A stretch of 64,000 nt of DNA from Leptodesmis sichuanensis A121 (GTDB taxonomy: Bacteria; Cyanobacteriota; Cyanobacteriia; Leptolyngbyales; Leptolyngbyaceae), in assembly GCF_021379005.1 (NCBI RefSeq), contig NZ_CP075171.1, forward strand, positions 1,860,001 to 1,924,000. The letters run 5' to 3'. The position numbers were made by a program, and so were the translations under genes. Shown here one piece after another: positions 47,046 through 56,039 of the stretch (its first letter is position 1; every line of letters starts with the position of its first letter). Below the pieces are notes generated by a model. That model did no database searches and was not told the DNA's origin. It saw only the letters and a program-made list of their open reading frames with translations.

Positions 47046-47627
47046 TTAACGCAATAACCAGCCCAAAAAGATGTATTGGACTCCTCGCAGGACAGGCAAA
47101 ATTTGGTAGGGATGGGTATAGCAGGCCGGAAACACGATCGCACCGCCCAACGAGGGTTTGACCTTAACATTTTGGCGATTAAATAAAATCTCGCCGCCCT
47201 CAAAATCTTGATTCAGGTAGCCCAAAATGGCGGCATCGCGGGCTGGAATGCCCTTAGCCAGTTCTTCATATCGATTCGATAGGATCAGGCCATCCGTATG
47301 CCGTTTATAGCCCTGTCCTGGTCGGGAGCGCTCGATCGAATAAAGCTCTCCATAGGAAAAAGTTACCTCATAGCGACGCGAGAGCAATTCCCGGATGGTG
47401 TTGACTTTATCCAGTAACAGCGGTGCCGTGGAAGCCAGCAGGGAATTGGGGGTGTTAAAGGGCAACACTTCATTACTTCTCAGTTCGCCCTGGAGACTGG
47501 CACCGACGGGAGGCGATCGAAATTCACAGCACTCTGCCACCTCCAGCAGATGGGTACACAGGGATGGTTCAAGCAGATTTTCAACCAGGAGGATGTCAGC
47601 ACCCAGATCAGTCAAGGAGTGGCTCAT
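47046..47627 (-). CDS. 2-oxoglutarate/Fe(II)-dependent oxygenase (prolyl-hydroxylase type)
   Basis: 193 aa double-stranded beta-helix protein. YKRHTDGLI near residue 108 gives the HxD iron ligands and YTHPYQILPVLRGVQY near 169-184 gives the distal His and the 2OG-binding Arg. GEILFNRQ and GGAIVFPA are the expected strands. The fold is that of the P4H/PiuC-type oxygenases. The substrate (protein, peptide or small molecule) is unknown. It stands alone. Confidence 0.85.
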   Translation of the reverse strand: MSHSLTDLGADILLVENLLEPSLCTHLLEVAECCEFRSPPVGASLQGELRSNEVLPFNTPNSLLASTAPLLLDKVNTIRELLSRRYEVTFSYGELYSIERSRPGQGYKRHTDGLILSNRYEELAKGIPARDAAILGYLNQDFEGGEILFNRQNVKVKPSLGGAIVFPACYTHPYQILPVLRGVQYIFLGWLLR

Positions 47628-47700
47628 AGCTGGTTATCTGAAATGGCGATCATTCTGAAATGGCGATTATAAAGATGGGCACTGGTTTCTTCAGGTGGTA

Positions 47701-48258
47701 ATGATTCTTTCATTTTATAACGTTGTCATAGAACACATCACGAATAATCGGGGCATTGAAAGAAGTAAGATTTCGGAAAAAATAGAGGGCGATCGCCCAC
47801 CCGTTGAAATGCACCCCAGCTATCCGAGTAGAGACGATTTCACACAGCTCATTGGCCACGCGCTAGTTACGCACTTCAATCATCTGGTTTTTGAGGAAGG
47901 AAGACAGCGTGAAAAACGGCTTACTTTGGAAGATTTGGAAACAGTCATTAATTCTTCAGAGTTCTATCGTGATGGAGACGCTTATTTTTCGGGGATTTGG
48001 AAGCAAGCAGAAGTAAGTCGCCCTCATAGACAATTGGAAGTTTTATGCAACCTTTGCTGTGCAAAACTATCCCTATCGAAACTTGTCGAAGAGACGAGTC
48101 TTAGTGTTGAAATTTTGCAAAAAGCCCTAGAAACCCTAAGACGACATGATGTAATTAAACAGGAGAATGATCTTTACACCTACACTGTCGAACTCATGCG
48201 GTATTGGGTGAAGAGAATGAAAGTAACTAAGAATCTGAATAATAACAGCAATGTTTAG
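47701..48258 (+). CDS. Winged-helix protein, possibly the C-terminal piece of an ATPase
   Basis: About 185 aa. Residues 105-180 look like a winged helix (HRQLEVLCNLCCAKLSLSKL, then EILQKALETLRRHDVIKQ, then DLYTYTVELMRYWV). This end resembles the winged-helix tails of STAND/Orc1-type ATPases of cyanobacteria. The N-terminal part has no P-loop, so the gene may be a fragment. The start is uncertain (ATG at 47701 or GTG at 47695). Codon use is more AT-rich than the neighbours. Confidence 0.5.
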   Translation: MILSFYNVVIEHITNNRGIERSKISEKIEGDRPPVEMHPSYPSRDDFTQLIGHALVTHFNHLVFEEGRQREKRLTLEDLETVINSSEFYRDGDAYFSGIWKQAEVSRPHRQLEVLCNLCCAKLSLSKLVEETSLSVEILQKALETLRRHDVIKQENDLYTYTVELMRYWVKRMKVTKNLNNNSNV

Positions 48259-48261
48259 CAA

Positions 48262-48503
48262 TTAATCAAACAACTCCCGATGCCCATAGTTAAATCTCGA
48301 TCGATCGCCCCCACTTGCCGATCTTGCATACATCGCCTGATTCCGAATTGCCTGCATCTGTTCTGACTCCCGCTCCATTGCCAGGGTAAACTGCTGCCGC
48401 TGCTCCAAAAAACCTCCAGTTTAATCTGTCTTGCCCGATCGGGGGTAGGCAGCGCCAAGCGTTTGTTTGCCAATGCCTTCCCACTCAGCGCAACCCCTGT
48501 TGC
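48262..48503 (-). pseudogene. Frameshifted remnant of an unknown gene
   Basis: The minus strand reads KALANKRLALPTPDRARQIKLEV in one frame. After a run of six T residues it continues in another frame as LEQRQQFTLAMERESEQMQAI and ARSASGGDRSRFNYGHRELFD up to a stop at 48262. One extra T would join the two. I do not recognise the family. It directly follows the DUF4058 gene. Confidence 0.35.
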
Positions 48504-48862
48504 TGGAACCATGTGGCTAGCCATTGTGCATCTTTCTGACTGAGAGGAGGAACAGGATCTTCACGATAATCGATCACCAAATCGTACCCCGACTGGTCAT
48601 AGATGTCTGCTAGCAACCCTTGCAGGTTCACAATCGGTTCGACATCAGTGTCCCGCAAGGGTAAGGAAAACGCGGGAATTGGATCCTGCATATTGAACGC
48701 ATACAAGCTTGCCTGAGGACGGTGGGCACTGGCACTGACCAAAATCCGATAATGAGTTTGCAGCGAATCTGGCAAGGAGAGCATCGGAGGCCACTGCCGT
48801 AACAAATCGATCTCGACCAAATTCGTTGCACTGGCCAAAATGGTTCGACGTTTGGCTTCATA
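48485..48862 (-). pseudogene. DUF4058 gene, 3' part, interrupted by an IS630-type element
   Basis: Residues from EAKRRTILASATNLVEIDLLR to DYREDPVPPLSQKDAQWL are the second half of a DUF4058 protein. The first half lies at 49989-50413. Removing the element and one copy of the TA duplication restores a single frame of 267 codons. DUF4058 proteins are often found in multiple copies in cyanobacteria and have no known function. Confidence 0.85.
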
Positions 48863-49988
48863 TTGCTCCGGCAACTAAACACAAGACATAATGAATATAC
48901 AGGCACAAGGAGGTTTGTGATGGATAAACCAGATGCCAGGCACCTCTCGATAGAAACCCAAAACTACCTGCGGCAGCAAGCGATTCGCCTCCGAGAGCAG
49001 GGCAAACGGGTTAAAGACATTAGTGAGTATTTGGGCGTTCACCGCAACACGGTATGGGAATGGTGGTGGGAGTATGAACATTATGGAGAGGATGCTCTCT
49101 ATCAGTTAGAGCGGGGACGACAAGTGGGGGAGGGGCGAACCTTGGAGCGCTGGCAGGAAGAGGCCGTGCAAACGGCGATGCAAGATCATTTTCCGGAAGA
49201 TTACCAGATTGATAGTGCCCTGTGGACAAGACGAGCGGTGCAGGCATTAATGGAGCAAGTGTGTCAGGTGAAAATGCCAATTCGCACGGTGGGAGAGTAT
49301 TTGAAACGCTGGGGGTACACGCCCAAGAAACCCGTAGAGCGAGCCTACGAGCAAGACCCAAAGACGGTACAACGGTGGTTGGAACACGAGTATCCGGAGA
49401 TTGAGCAACGGGCCAAAACCGAAGGAGCAGAGATTGCTTGGGGGGATGAATCAGGCGTGTCCTCGACTGAGTATGGCGGACGAGGGTATGCCTTGCTGGG
49501 CACGTCTCCTGAGATTCGTCCCAGTGAGCGCAACCGAGAGCGCGTCAATTACATTGCCAGTGTGAGTAACCAGGGAGGAGTCCAGTTTATGCTCTACACT
49601 TGCACGTTGGCAGCAGAACTGTTCATCCGATTTTGCCAGCGGTTGATCGCCAAGCGCCAGCGGAAACTATTTTGGATTGTGGACCGGCATCCCGTGCATC
49701 GGCAACAGAGCGTGAAACAGTGGTTACGAGAACACCTCGAGCAGATTGAGTTATTTTACTTACCCTCCTATTCGCCAGAATTGAATCCAACTGAATACTT
49801 CAATGGTGATGTGAAGCAGGGCGTGCATGACAAACCACCGAGTCGTAATTTGAAGCAGTTGAAAGGGCGAGTGTTATCTCAATTGCGGAAGTTACAGAAG
49901 CTACCTGCTCGGATTAGAAATTATTTCAAGCATCCATTGATTGCTTATGCTGCGTTGTAGAATGCATTCTATTTTATTGCCGAGGCAA
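48863..49988 (+). mobile_element. IS630-family insertion sequence, complete
   Basis: 1126 bp, flanked by TA on each side (48861-48862 and 49989-49990). Terminal inverted repeats are TTGCTCCGGCAACTAAA at the left and, reversed, TTGCCTCGGCAATAAAA at the right. TA target duplication and the DDE transposase inside fit IS630/Tc1/mariner. It splits a DUF4058 gene in a position that keeps the codon frame when the element is removed, which suggests a recent insertion. Confidence 0.92.
48920..49960 (+). CDS. IS630-family transposase
   Basis: 346 aa. An N-terminal helix-turn-helix (about 15-60, KDISEYLGVHRNTVWEWW) is followed by an RNase H-like DDE domain: AWGDESGV near 178 (first Asp), IVDRHPVH near 256 (second Asp) and YSPELNPTEYFNGDVK near 290 (catalytic Glu). 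A strong RBS (AAGGAGG) precedes the ATG at 48920. The frame is intact, so the element may be active. Confidence 0.95.
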   Translation: MDKPDARHLSIETQNYLRQQAIRLREQGKRVKDISEYLGVHRNTVWEWWWEYEHYGEDALYQLERGRQVGEGRTLERWQEEAVQTAMQDHFPEDYQIDSALWTRRAVQALMEQVCQVKMPIRTVGEYLKRWGYTPKKPVERAYEQDPKTVQRWLEHEYPEIEQRAKTEGAEIAWGDESGVSSTEYGGRGYALLGTSPEIRPSERNRERVNYIASVSNQGGVQFMLYTCTLAAELFIRFCQRLIAKRQRKLFWIVDRHPVHRQQSVKQWLREHLEQIELFYLPSYSPELNPTEYFNGDVKQGVHDKPPSRNLKQLKGRVLSQLRKLQKLPARIRNYFKHPLIAYAAL

Positions 49989-50413
49989 TAGCTGCGCCGT
50001 CCTTCACCAGGTCGTTTATTGGCTGGCGATAAGACCTCAATCACTGTCACCACTTCGCTCGTCAATACCTCCCGAATTTCCAGATACCCCTGGCGCACCA
50101 CTGCAGGCGTGGGCAACTCCACTAAAATCGGTTGTGCCAGGACTCCACTAGGGCTGGATTCTGACTGAATGGCTGCTGGCAAAGCGACCCTTGGATACGG
50201 GGGAGTCTGTTGCACAGCCACATCAGGCACCTCAACTAAGACAGAAGCGGCTCCCTCCACTTGGTAAATCGCCTCCTCAACTACCACACGATACTTAGGG
50301 CGGAGTTGGAGCCCCAAGCTGATCGCGATCGCCGTAATCAGTCGATGGTGAAAGTTAGGCCAAGAACTGGGGTGTTCCAGATAGGGATCCATTCCAGGCA
50401 TCGGTGAGGGCAT
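49989..50413 (-). pseudogene. DUF4058 gene, 5' part, interrupted by an IS630-type element
   Basis: Starts MPSPMPGMDPYLEHPSSWPN (ATG at 50413), typical of DUF4058, and ends at VIEVLSPANKRPGEGRRSY where the element begins. An open frame continues from 50413 into the element. The codon for Y is completed by the target TA. Confidence 0.85.
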
Positions 50414-51513
50414 CGATCTAGCCTCTAAGCACGTACCCTTCAATTCTAGTCAGGTTCAGGAATCTTTGGATTCAGGCAGTTCACTCAAATAGCGCTTGAG
50501 CGGGATAGGCAAACCGTAAGACATCAGTTCCTGAAAAAATGTCATCAAATCGTCGTACCAGATCGAGTGGCAGCAATCCCAACCGATTGACCGTTGCGAT
50601 CTTGTAAAGGAGCACTCCAAGCTTGAGTGACTCGATGAGAGCGTTCGACGATGCCATTGTCCTGGAGATAGCAGGGACGGCTCCACACCGCCTCAATGCC
50701 TAACCCCACTCACCACACTTCAAACAAGCTAGCTAGCTAAAAGTGGTGCTGTCTTTTCAATTCCTACTGACTTGAGAGACGGAATTCGTCTCATAGAATA
50801 TGACCTCCAATACGAGAAAGATTTAAGTTTCATTGCGAAGTCTTATCTAAATTGTAACGATTATTTGAGGGGAATCCTGCATTCAGGGATCAGCCCCAAG
50901 ATATCAGTTCTGAGCACAGAAAAGCCTAAAAGCCTTATTTGCTCCAGCAGGACTCTCACTGGCTGGTAGGGCAGAGTATTCTGGCTGCCCTGGAAGGGAA
51001 GGGATGGATCGCCATGACACTCTGCTCCAGTTATGCCAGTGGGGAATTGAGGGAAAAAATTTGCAAGTCCAACTTGCCGCGATCGCCAATTTAGGAGAAC
51101 TCCAGGGCACGCCTCAAGCTGAAGCCGCGTTAACTACCCTGGGTAGTCTTTTTTAGTAAAGGAGGAGGAAAAAGAGGGTATTTCCTCCTGGCTGGCGACA
51201 CCAAGTAGACCCACATTGGCGGCGCGGCATCAGCTACCTCAAGATCGGGCTGCGCTGGTTGTAAGGCGTGTTCCACAAGGGGCGAACGGTGCTGGCTTGG
51301 GTTCCATTACTGCCGCAAGACCCACAACAGCTAGAGAACGGTCGTTTTCCGATCAAAGAAATTATGGTTCTGGACTTGGACAAGGTTTAAATTCCTGAAT
51401 TCCATTACAAGTTGTTTGGTCAATGCGATCGCCCCTGAGTTGCCCGGTATGATGAAATCAGATGGACACAGGATCTGCATCTTGCGGAGAAAGATTCTGG
51501 GGAGATAACTGCT
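50414..51513. other. Decay zone with remnants of mobile and other genes
   Basis: About 1.1 kb with no intact gene. At 50456-50700 the minus strand reads YLQDNGIVERSHRVTQA, a piece like an integrase-core transposase. At 51004-51156 a 50-codon plus frame reads LQVQLAAIANLGELQGTPQ, like the end of a HEAT-repeat protein. At 51190-51330 the plus strand reads DPHWRRGISYLKIGLRWL, another transposase-like scrap. All are short and interrupted. Repeat copy F lies at 51326-51389. Confidence 0.4.
51326..51389 (-). repeat. Palindromic dispersed repeat, copy F (truncated)
   Basis: Matches the other copies from GCTAGAGAACGGTCG to GACTTGGACAAGGTTTA. The left terminal inverted repeat is missing or altered (CCACAACAGCTAGAG), so this copy looks clipped. 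Confidence 0.8.
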
Positions 51514-52122
51514 ATGCCCCATTCGGTTTGTGATGGCATCGTTAGTCTAGATTTGAGTCAGCCCATTTGGGACAGCTTCTTTCTGGTGGCTCCCCTGGTT
51601 GTCATTGGAACGCGGGAGCCGGATGGTGGGTATGATCTGGCGCCCAAACACATGGCGATGCCGATCGGCTGGGACAACTACTTTGGCTTTGTCTGTACCC
51701 CACGTCATCACACCTATCAGAATGTACTCCGTGAGCAGGCATTTACGGTCAGTTTTCCCCGTCCCGAACAGGTGGTTTTGGCCAGTTTATCCGCTGCACC
51801 CCGCTGTGAAGAGGATGCGAAACCTGCTCTGGCGGCTCTACCAACCCTGCCAGCCTGCGTGGTCGATGGGGTATTTCTGCGATATGCCTACCTTTACCTG
51901 GAATGTGAATTAGATCGAATGATTGATGGCTTTGGGATGAACAGTCTGATTATTGGCAAGATTGTGGCAGCTCATGTAGAAGAGCAGGCTCAACGGTTAT
52001 CTGACAAAGATGATCAAGATGTTCTAATGCAATCACCATTATTAGCTTATCTATCTCCTGGTCGTTATACAGCCATTGATCAGAGTGCAGCCTTTCCGTT
52101 TCATGTTGGATTTAAGCGATGA
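51514..52122 (+). CDS. Flavin reductase-like domain protein
   Basis: 202 aa split-barrel protein. LVVIGTREPDGGYDLAPKHMAMPIGWDNYFGFVCTPRHHTY, seen in blocks, and NVLREQAFTVSFPRP are the FMN-binding features of the flavin-reductase-like (FMN reductase) family. It begins a plus-strand group with the M20 peptidase, a DUF1611 protein and a lipase-like hydrolase. The partner enzyme that would use reduced flavin is not evident. Confidence 0.8.
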   Translation: MPHSVCDGIVSLDLSQPIWDSFFLVAPLVVIGTREPDGGYDLAPKHMAMPIGWDNYFGFVCTPRHHTYQNVLREQAFTVSFPRPEQVVLASLSAAPRCEEDAKPALAALPTLPACVVDGVFLRYAYLYLECELDRMIDGFGMNSLIIGKIVAAHVEEQAQRLSDKDDQDVLMQSPLLAYLSPGRYTAIDQSAAFPFHVGFKR

Positions 52123-52138
52123 CATTGGAGCAGGAGCT

Positions 52139-53320
52139 ATGGTGCGGACAAGTCATCGATTGTTGGACTACTTACATAGTCGCCAGGACGAAATGACGCA
52201 GTTCCTGGAACGGTTGGTACGGGCAGAATCTCCTTCAGCGTTGCCTGCGGCTCAACAACCCGTGTTTACGCTACTCCAGGAGGCGTTAGAGAAACGGGCT
52301 TATCGAGTGCAACGAATTCCTGGTCAGCAAACGGGGGGACATCTGGTGGCCGTTCCCGAACAGCGAGATCCTTTCTCCAGTGCCAGCGATCGGCCACCCT
52401 TACAACTCCTGCTCGGTCATTCTGATACCGTTTGGCCCTTGGGCACCCTCACTACCATGCCTCTAATGACGAAGCAAGGAAAACTGTATGGCCCTGGCAC
52501 TTATGATATGAAAGCGGGTCTGGTGATCACCCTGTTTGCCTTAGAAGCTTTGCAAGCGTTGGATATTACGCCGATCGTGCCACCGGTCTGGTTGGTGAAT
52601 TCGGATGAGGAGATCGGTAGTGAAGAGTCCACACCCCACATTGAGCGATTGGCGCAACGGGCCGATCGGGTATTTGTCATGGAACCTTCCCTTGGCCCCA
52701 CAGGTCGGCTGAAAACACAACGACGAGGAGTAGGACAATTTACCATTCGCGTCAAAGGGCGGGCAGCTCATGCGGGGTTAGAGCCAGAAAAAGGAGCCAG
52801 TGCAATTCTGGAATTGTCGTTCGTGATTCAGAAACTGTTTGCGTTGAATAATCCTCAACGGGGTATTAGCGTCAATGTTGGTACGATCGATGGTGGTATT
52901 GGGTCGAATGTAATTGCTCCTGAAAGTACAGCGCTGGTGGATGTGCGTGTGTTGCATAAAGAAGATGTTCCCGATCTGGAAGCGACGATCCTGAATTTGC
53001 AACCGACGACTCCGAATACAGAACTGGTGATTGCAGGCTGTATCGATCGCCTGCCCATGGAGGCTACACCGGGGAATCGGCAACTCTGGCAACAGGCTCA
53101 ACAGGCCGCAGCAGAATTGGGCATCGAGATTGAGGAAGGAACGGCAGGAGGTAGCTCAGATGGCAACACGACCAGTTTGTACGCACCCACCTTAGATGGA
53201 TTAGGAGCGGTAGGGGAAAATGCTCACGCGATGGGGGAATGTGTCTACCTGGATCAACTGGTGGAGCGATCGGCACTGTTAAGTCGGTTGCTGATCGATC
53301 CACCATTGCAAGCCAGATAG
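52139..53320 (+). CDS. M20-family metallopeptidase (carboxypeptidase G2-like)
   Basis: About 393 aa zinc peptidase. LLLGHSDTVWPLGTL near 98 (first metal His), GPGTYDMKAG near 122 (bridging Asp), NSDEEIGSEES near 158 (general base and Glu), MEPS near 181 and a C-terminal GENAHAMGE near 361 are in the usual order. A dimerisation domain lies around 195-300. I prefer the ATG at 52139 (GGAGCAGGAG upstream) over earlier ones at 52076 and 52103, which overlap the flavin reductase gene. It probably removes glutamate or another residue from a peptide or folate-like substrate. Confidence 0.88.
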   Translation: MVRTSHRLLDYLHSRQDEMTQFLERLVRAESPSALPAAQQPVFTLLQEALEKRAYRVQRIPGQQTGGHLVAVPEQRDPFSSASDRPPLQLLLGHSDTVWPLGTLTTMPLMTKQGKLYGPGTYDMKAGLVITLFALEALQALDITPIVPPVWLVNSDEEIGSEESTPHIERLAQRADRVFVMEPSLGPTGRLKTQRRGVGQFTIRVKGRAAHAGLEPEKGASAILELSFVIQKLFALNNPQRGISVNVGTIDGGIGSNVIAPESTALVDVRVLHKEDVPDLEATILNLQPTTPNTELVIAGCIDRLPMEATPGNRQLWQQAQQAAAELGIEIEEGTAGGSSDGNTTSLYAPTLDGLGAVGENAHAMGECVYLDQLVERSALLSRLLIDPPLQAR

Positions 53321-53406
53321 CCAATTTAGAATGGATGCTTGTACGGGCGAAGACCTAATTTTCAACTTGATGCAATCTGCAATCTTTAAGTAACCAGGAA
53401 GAAGTC

Positions 53407-54444
53407 ATGACCACCAAATACTTTTTTGGCTCACTCACTCGAATCAGTGATTTGCAGTCTCGCCCTTTCACGGTTGAGCCGCTTCCCCGCAGCCAATGGG
53501 CCACGGGGGATTATGTTGTGGGTCGCATAGTCCCCCCGGTACATCTCCACTGCGCGGTGGAACTGGCCACAGGCCGTATGGCAGAACTGCTGGAAGGGGA
53601 TCTGGTGGTAGGCGCATTTGGAGTCCGACGAGCCACCCTGGAAGCCGTGGGGGACTGGCAGTCGATCGCCCCCGATGGCCGCATGGAAGACCTCACAGAA
53701 GCAGGATTTTTTGGTCGTGTCACTTCCCAGTCCTTCTTCCAACCTGCCTTGCCTTCCCTGGTGTATGAGGGGCATGTGCTACGTCAGGGGCAGAAAGTGT
53801 GTATGCAAGATTTTGTGCCTGCTCTGCCGTCCCGTAGCTACACCTGTCCGACCATTCTGATCATCGGGACTTCCATGTCTGCTGGTAAGAGCACTGCTGC
53901 TCGCAGCATCATTCATGTGCTGAAGCAAATGGGATTGAAGGTGGTGGGAGCAAAGTTAACCGGGGCAGGACGGTATCACGATATCCTCACCATGTCCGAT
54001 GCCGGAGCCGATCGCGTGTTTGATTTTGTGGATGTGGGTTTACCGTCTTCGGTGGTTCCGCCTGATGACTTCCGCGTGTCGTTACACCAGTTGTTAACCA
54101 TGATTGCTGCCGAGAATCCCGAGGTAGTGGTAGCCGAAGTGGGGGCTTCCCCGTTTGAACCTTATAATGGATCTATTGCCCTGGAAGAATTGCGAGAACA
54201 AGTCCATTGTACAGTCCTGTGTGCCTCCGACCCCTATGCCGTCATTGGTGTGACGCAAGCTTTTGGAGTGCAACCTGATTTCATTACAGGTGCGGCTACC
54301 AGTACCAGTGCCGGGGTGCAACTGGTAGAAACTCTGGCCAAAGTTCCTGCACTGACCCTGCCTGCAGAGGAGTCCCTGACTAAATTAATCACTATTTTGC
54401 AAGCCAAACTGCCACTGCCTTCCCGCGAGTATCAACTAATTTAG
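53407..54444 (+). CDS. P-loop DUF1611-family protein
   Basis: 345 aa. Residues 155-170 have a Walker A (GTSMSAGKSTAARSI) and about 240 a Walker B-like VVAEVGASPFEPYNG. The N-terminal half (1-140) is a separate domain. DUF1611 proteins, which include DgcN-type D-glutamate N-acetyltransferases, are known as P-loop enzymes often sitting next to amino-acid or peptide metabolic genes. Here the neighbours are an M20 peptidase (86 bp upstream) and an alpha/beta hydrolase (3 bp downstream). The family call is moderate and the function inferred. Confidence 0.65.
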   Translation: MTTKYFFGSLTRISDLQSRPFTVEPLPRSQWATGDYVVGRIVPPVHLHCAVELATGRMAELLEGDLVVGAFGVRRATLEAVGDWQSIAPDGRMEDLTEAGFFGRVTSQSFFQPALPSLVYEGHVLRQGQKVCMQDFVPALPSRSYTCPTILIIGTSMSAGKSTAARSIIHVLKQMGLKVVGAKLTGAGRYHDILTMSDAGADRVFDFVDVGLPSSVVPPDDFRVSLHQLLTMIAAENPEVVVAEVGASPFEPYNGSIALEELREQVHCTVLCASDPYAVIGVTQAFGVQPDFITGAATSTSAGVQLVETLAKVPALTLPAEESLTKLITILQAKLPLPSREYQLI

Positions 54445-54447
54445 CCA

Positions 54448-55134
54448 ATGAATGTTTTACTAATCCATGGACTGGGACGTACACCGTTATCGCTGCTCAA
54501 TTTGGAACGCCGTTTACAGCAGGCTGGCCATCGTACCGAGTTATTCGGGTACTTCGCGTTCAACGAATCCTACGATCGCATTGTGGAACGGCTGCAAATC
54601 CGATTGCACGCCCTGGCAATGCAAGGTCGTTACGGGGTAGTGGCTCATTCTCTGGGTGGGTTGCTCGTGCGATCGGCCCTTGGCTCTCTACCCATTGCCC
54701 CACCAGCCCACATCATCATGCTGGGAACTCCCAATCAACCGCCTCGATTGGCCGCTCATGCGTGGCACTTACCACCCTTTCAATGGTTCTCCGGTCAGTG
54801 TGGCTTTAATCTCACCAGTCCAGACTTCTACGCGGCCATGCCAGCATTGCAGGCTCCCTATACGATCGTCGCTGGCATCTGCGGCCCCAGGGGGGTACTC
54901 AGCCCGTTTGGCATGGAACTTAATGATGGGATTGTCGCCCTCAGCGAAACGCGCCTTTCCGACCAGGATCGAATTGTCCAGTTAGACGTATGGCACACCT
55001 TTATGATGAACGATCGGGCCGTTCAGGAAACGGTACTCCAGTGTTTACAAGAAAATAGCCTGACTCAACTTCGCGACTCTAGAAACCGGGAATCTCTGAA
55101 AATTCCAGGTTTCTTAGTAGAGGAAACTTCCTGA
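54448..55134 (+). CDS. Alpha/beta hydrolase (lipase-like)
   Basis: 228 aa. LLIHGLGRTP near residue 4 (oxyanion HG), VVAHSLGGLLVRS near 67 (nucleophilic Ser) and DVWHTFMM near 188 (catalytic His) support a triad, with Asp in NDGIVAL near 170. The last 25 residues (from about RDSRNRESLKIPGF) are encoded by a palindromic repeat shared with the opposite, converging gene. Overlap of the two 3' ends is about 70 bp. It completes the four-gene group that begins at 51514. Confidence 0.85.
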   Translation: MNVLLIHGLGRTPLSLLNLERRLQQAGHRTELFGYFAFNESYDRIVERLQIRLHALAMQGRYGVVAHSLGGLLVRSALGSLPIAPPAHIIMLGTPNQPPRLAAHAWHLPPFQWFSGQCGFNLTSPDFYAAMPALQAPYTIVAGICGPRGVLSPFGMELNDGIVALSETRLSDQDRIVQLDVWHTFMMNDRAVQETVLQCLQENSLTQLRDSRNRESLKIPGFLVEETS

Positions 55135-56015
55135 GTGAGTTTGTCTAGCTCAGATTGCATCGTGTTTCGTACCGTCTCATAGCATTCATGCACGTAGTCC
55201 GGATCATGGGCGGCCTCGTCACCATAGCGCTCAAACACGATCGGGGGACAGACCCGTGTATGAATCTGAACAGGAAAGGGAATGTTGGGTAAGGGGCCGA
55301 TCGCAATTCCCCAGGGCAACCCCAGATAAATCGGCCACACTTCCGGATCGATGCCAAAGGGCCAGGGCATACCCAGTTGATGCAACTGTTGCAATTGCGG
55401 GTAAAGATCGGCCAGGATAATCAGGGTTTCATGTGCTCCGTGGGAGATCAGCGGAACGATCGGGGTTTCCGTCTCCAGGGCCAGTTTGATGAAGCCGTGA
55501 CGGCCCTGAAAGTGAATTTTGTGACGTTCTGTGTAAGGCCGAAAGAGATCCTGCGCTCCACCCGGATAAATCAGCAGGCTAGCATCCCGCTGGAGAGCCG
55601 CCAGGGCCATTTTGGGGTGAGCGCGGAGGGTTCCCACCTGCGTTCCCAACCGTGCTAACCCCGGCAGGAGCCGCCAGATCGTCGGATTCATCAGGGCGTA
55701 AGCAGGCCGCTCAACCCCAAATCTCTGATACCAGTCATGCATGACCATATACAGGTCAGGAGCGACCATTCCCCCATTGTGCGAGCCAATCAGCAGCACT
55801 CTCCCTGTGGCAGGAATGTGTTCCCAGCCGCTGGTTTGGACATGAAAGTAATCGTGGTAAAACCAGTCCAGCAAAGGCAGCAACTGCTGAATCACCTGCG
55901 GATCGCGATCGTCCAGCGACCAACCATTCAGGCTTGTGGAGGGAGCCAGGGTGGCTCGTGTTAATAAGTTGCAGAAGGTGTTGAACGCAGAGATGAAACG
56001 AAGCAGTGATGGCAT
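55065..56015 (-). CDS. Lysophospholipid acyltransferase-family protein
   Basis: 316 aa PlsC-like acyltransferase. SHNGGMVAPD near residue 79 replaces the usual NHxxxxD motif, and LIYPGGAQDLFRP near 151 (the substrate-binding PGG), FIKLALETETPIVPL and a hydrophobic N-terminus fit the LPLAT superfamily (DGAT/MGAT-like branch). It probably acylates glycerolipids. The C-terminal 15 residues are encoded by the same palindrome as the tail of the converging hydrolase gene. Upstream it is in line with psb28-2 (24-bp gap). Confidence 0.8.
   Translation of the reverse strand: MPSLLRFISAFNTFCNLLTRATLAPSTSLNGWSLDDRDPQVIQQLLPLLDWFYHDYFHVQTSGWEHIPATGRVLLIGSHNGGMVAPDLYMVMHDWYQRFGVERPAYALMNPTIWRLLPGLARLGTQVGTLRAHPKMALAALQRDASLLIYPGGAQDLFRPYTERHKIHFQGRHGFIKLALETETPIVPLISHGAHETLIILADLYPQLQQLHQLGMPWPFGIDPEVWPIYLGLPWGIAIGPLPNIPFPVQIHTRVCPPIVFERYGDEAAHDPDYVHECYETVRNTMQSELDKLTQEVSSTKKPGIFRDSRFLESRS
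55077..55120. repeat. Palindrome at the overlapping 3' ends of two converging genes
   Basis: AGAAACCGGGAAT...ATTCC-AGGTTTCT (55081-55114), extended by CTCT/AGAG on the outside. It belongs to the AGAAACC-GGTTTCT palindrome type common in cyanobacteria. It is translated in both genes and supplies their C-terminal residues, and it is well placed to terminate both transcripts. Confidence 0.8.
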
Positions 56016-56039
56016 GAACTGGCAAACAGGGTTCGGCTG

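Noticed and set aside
48255-48524. 89-codon minus-strand frame as an intact gene
   Set aside because: Its first part is an alternative frame of the DUF4058 gene, and the remainder appears frameshifted. I list only a low-confidence remnant.
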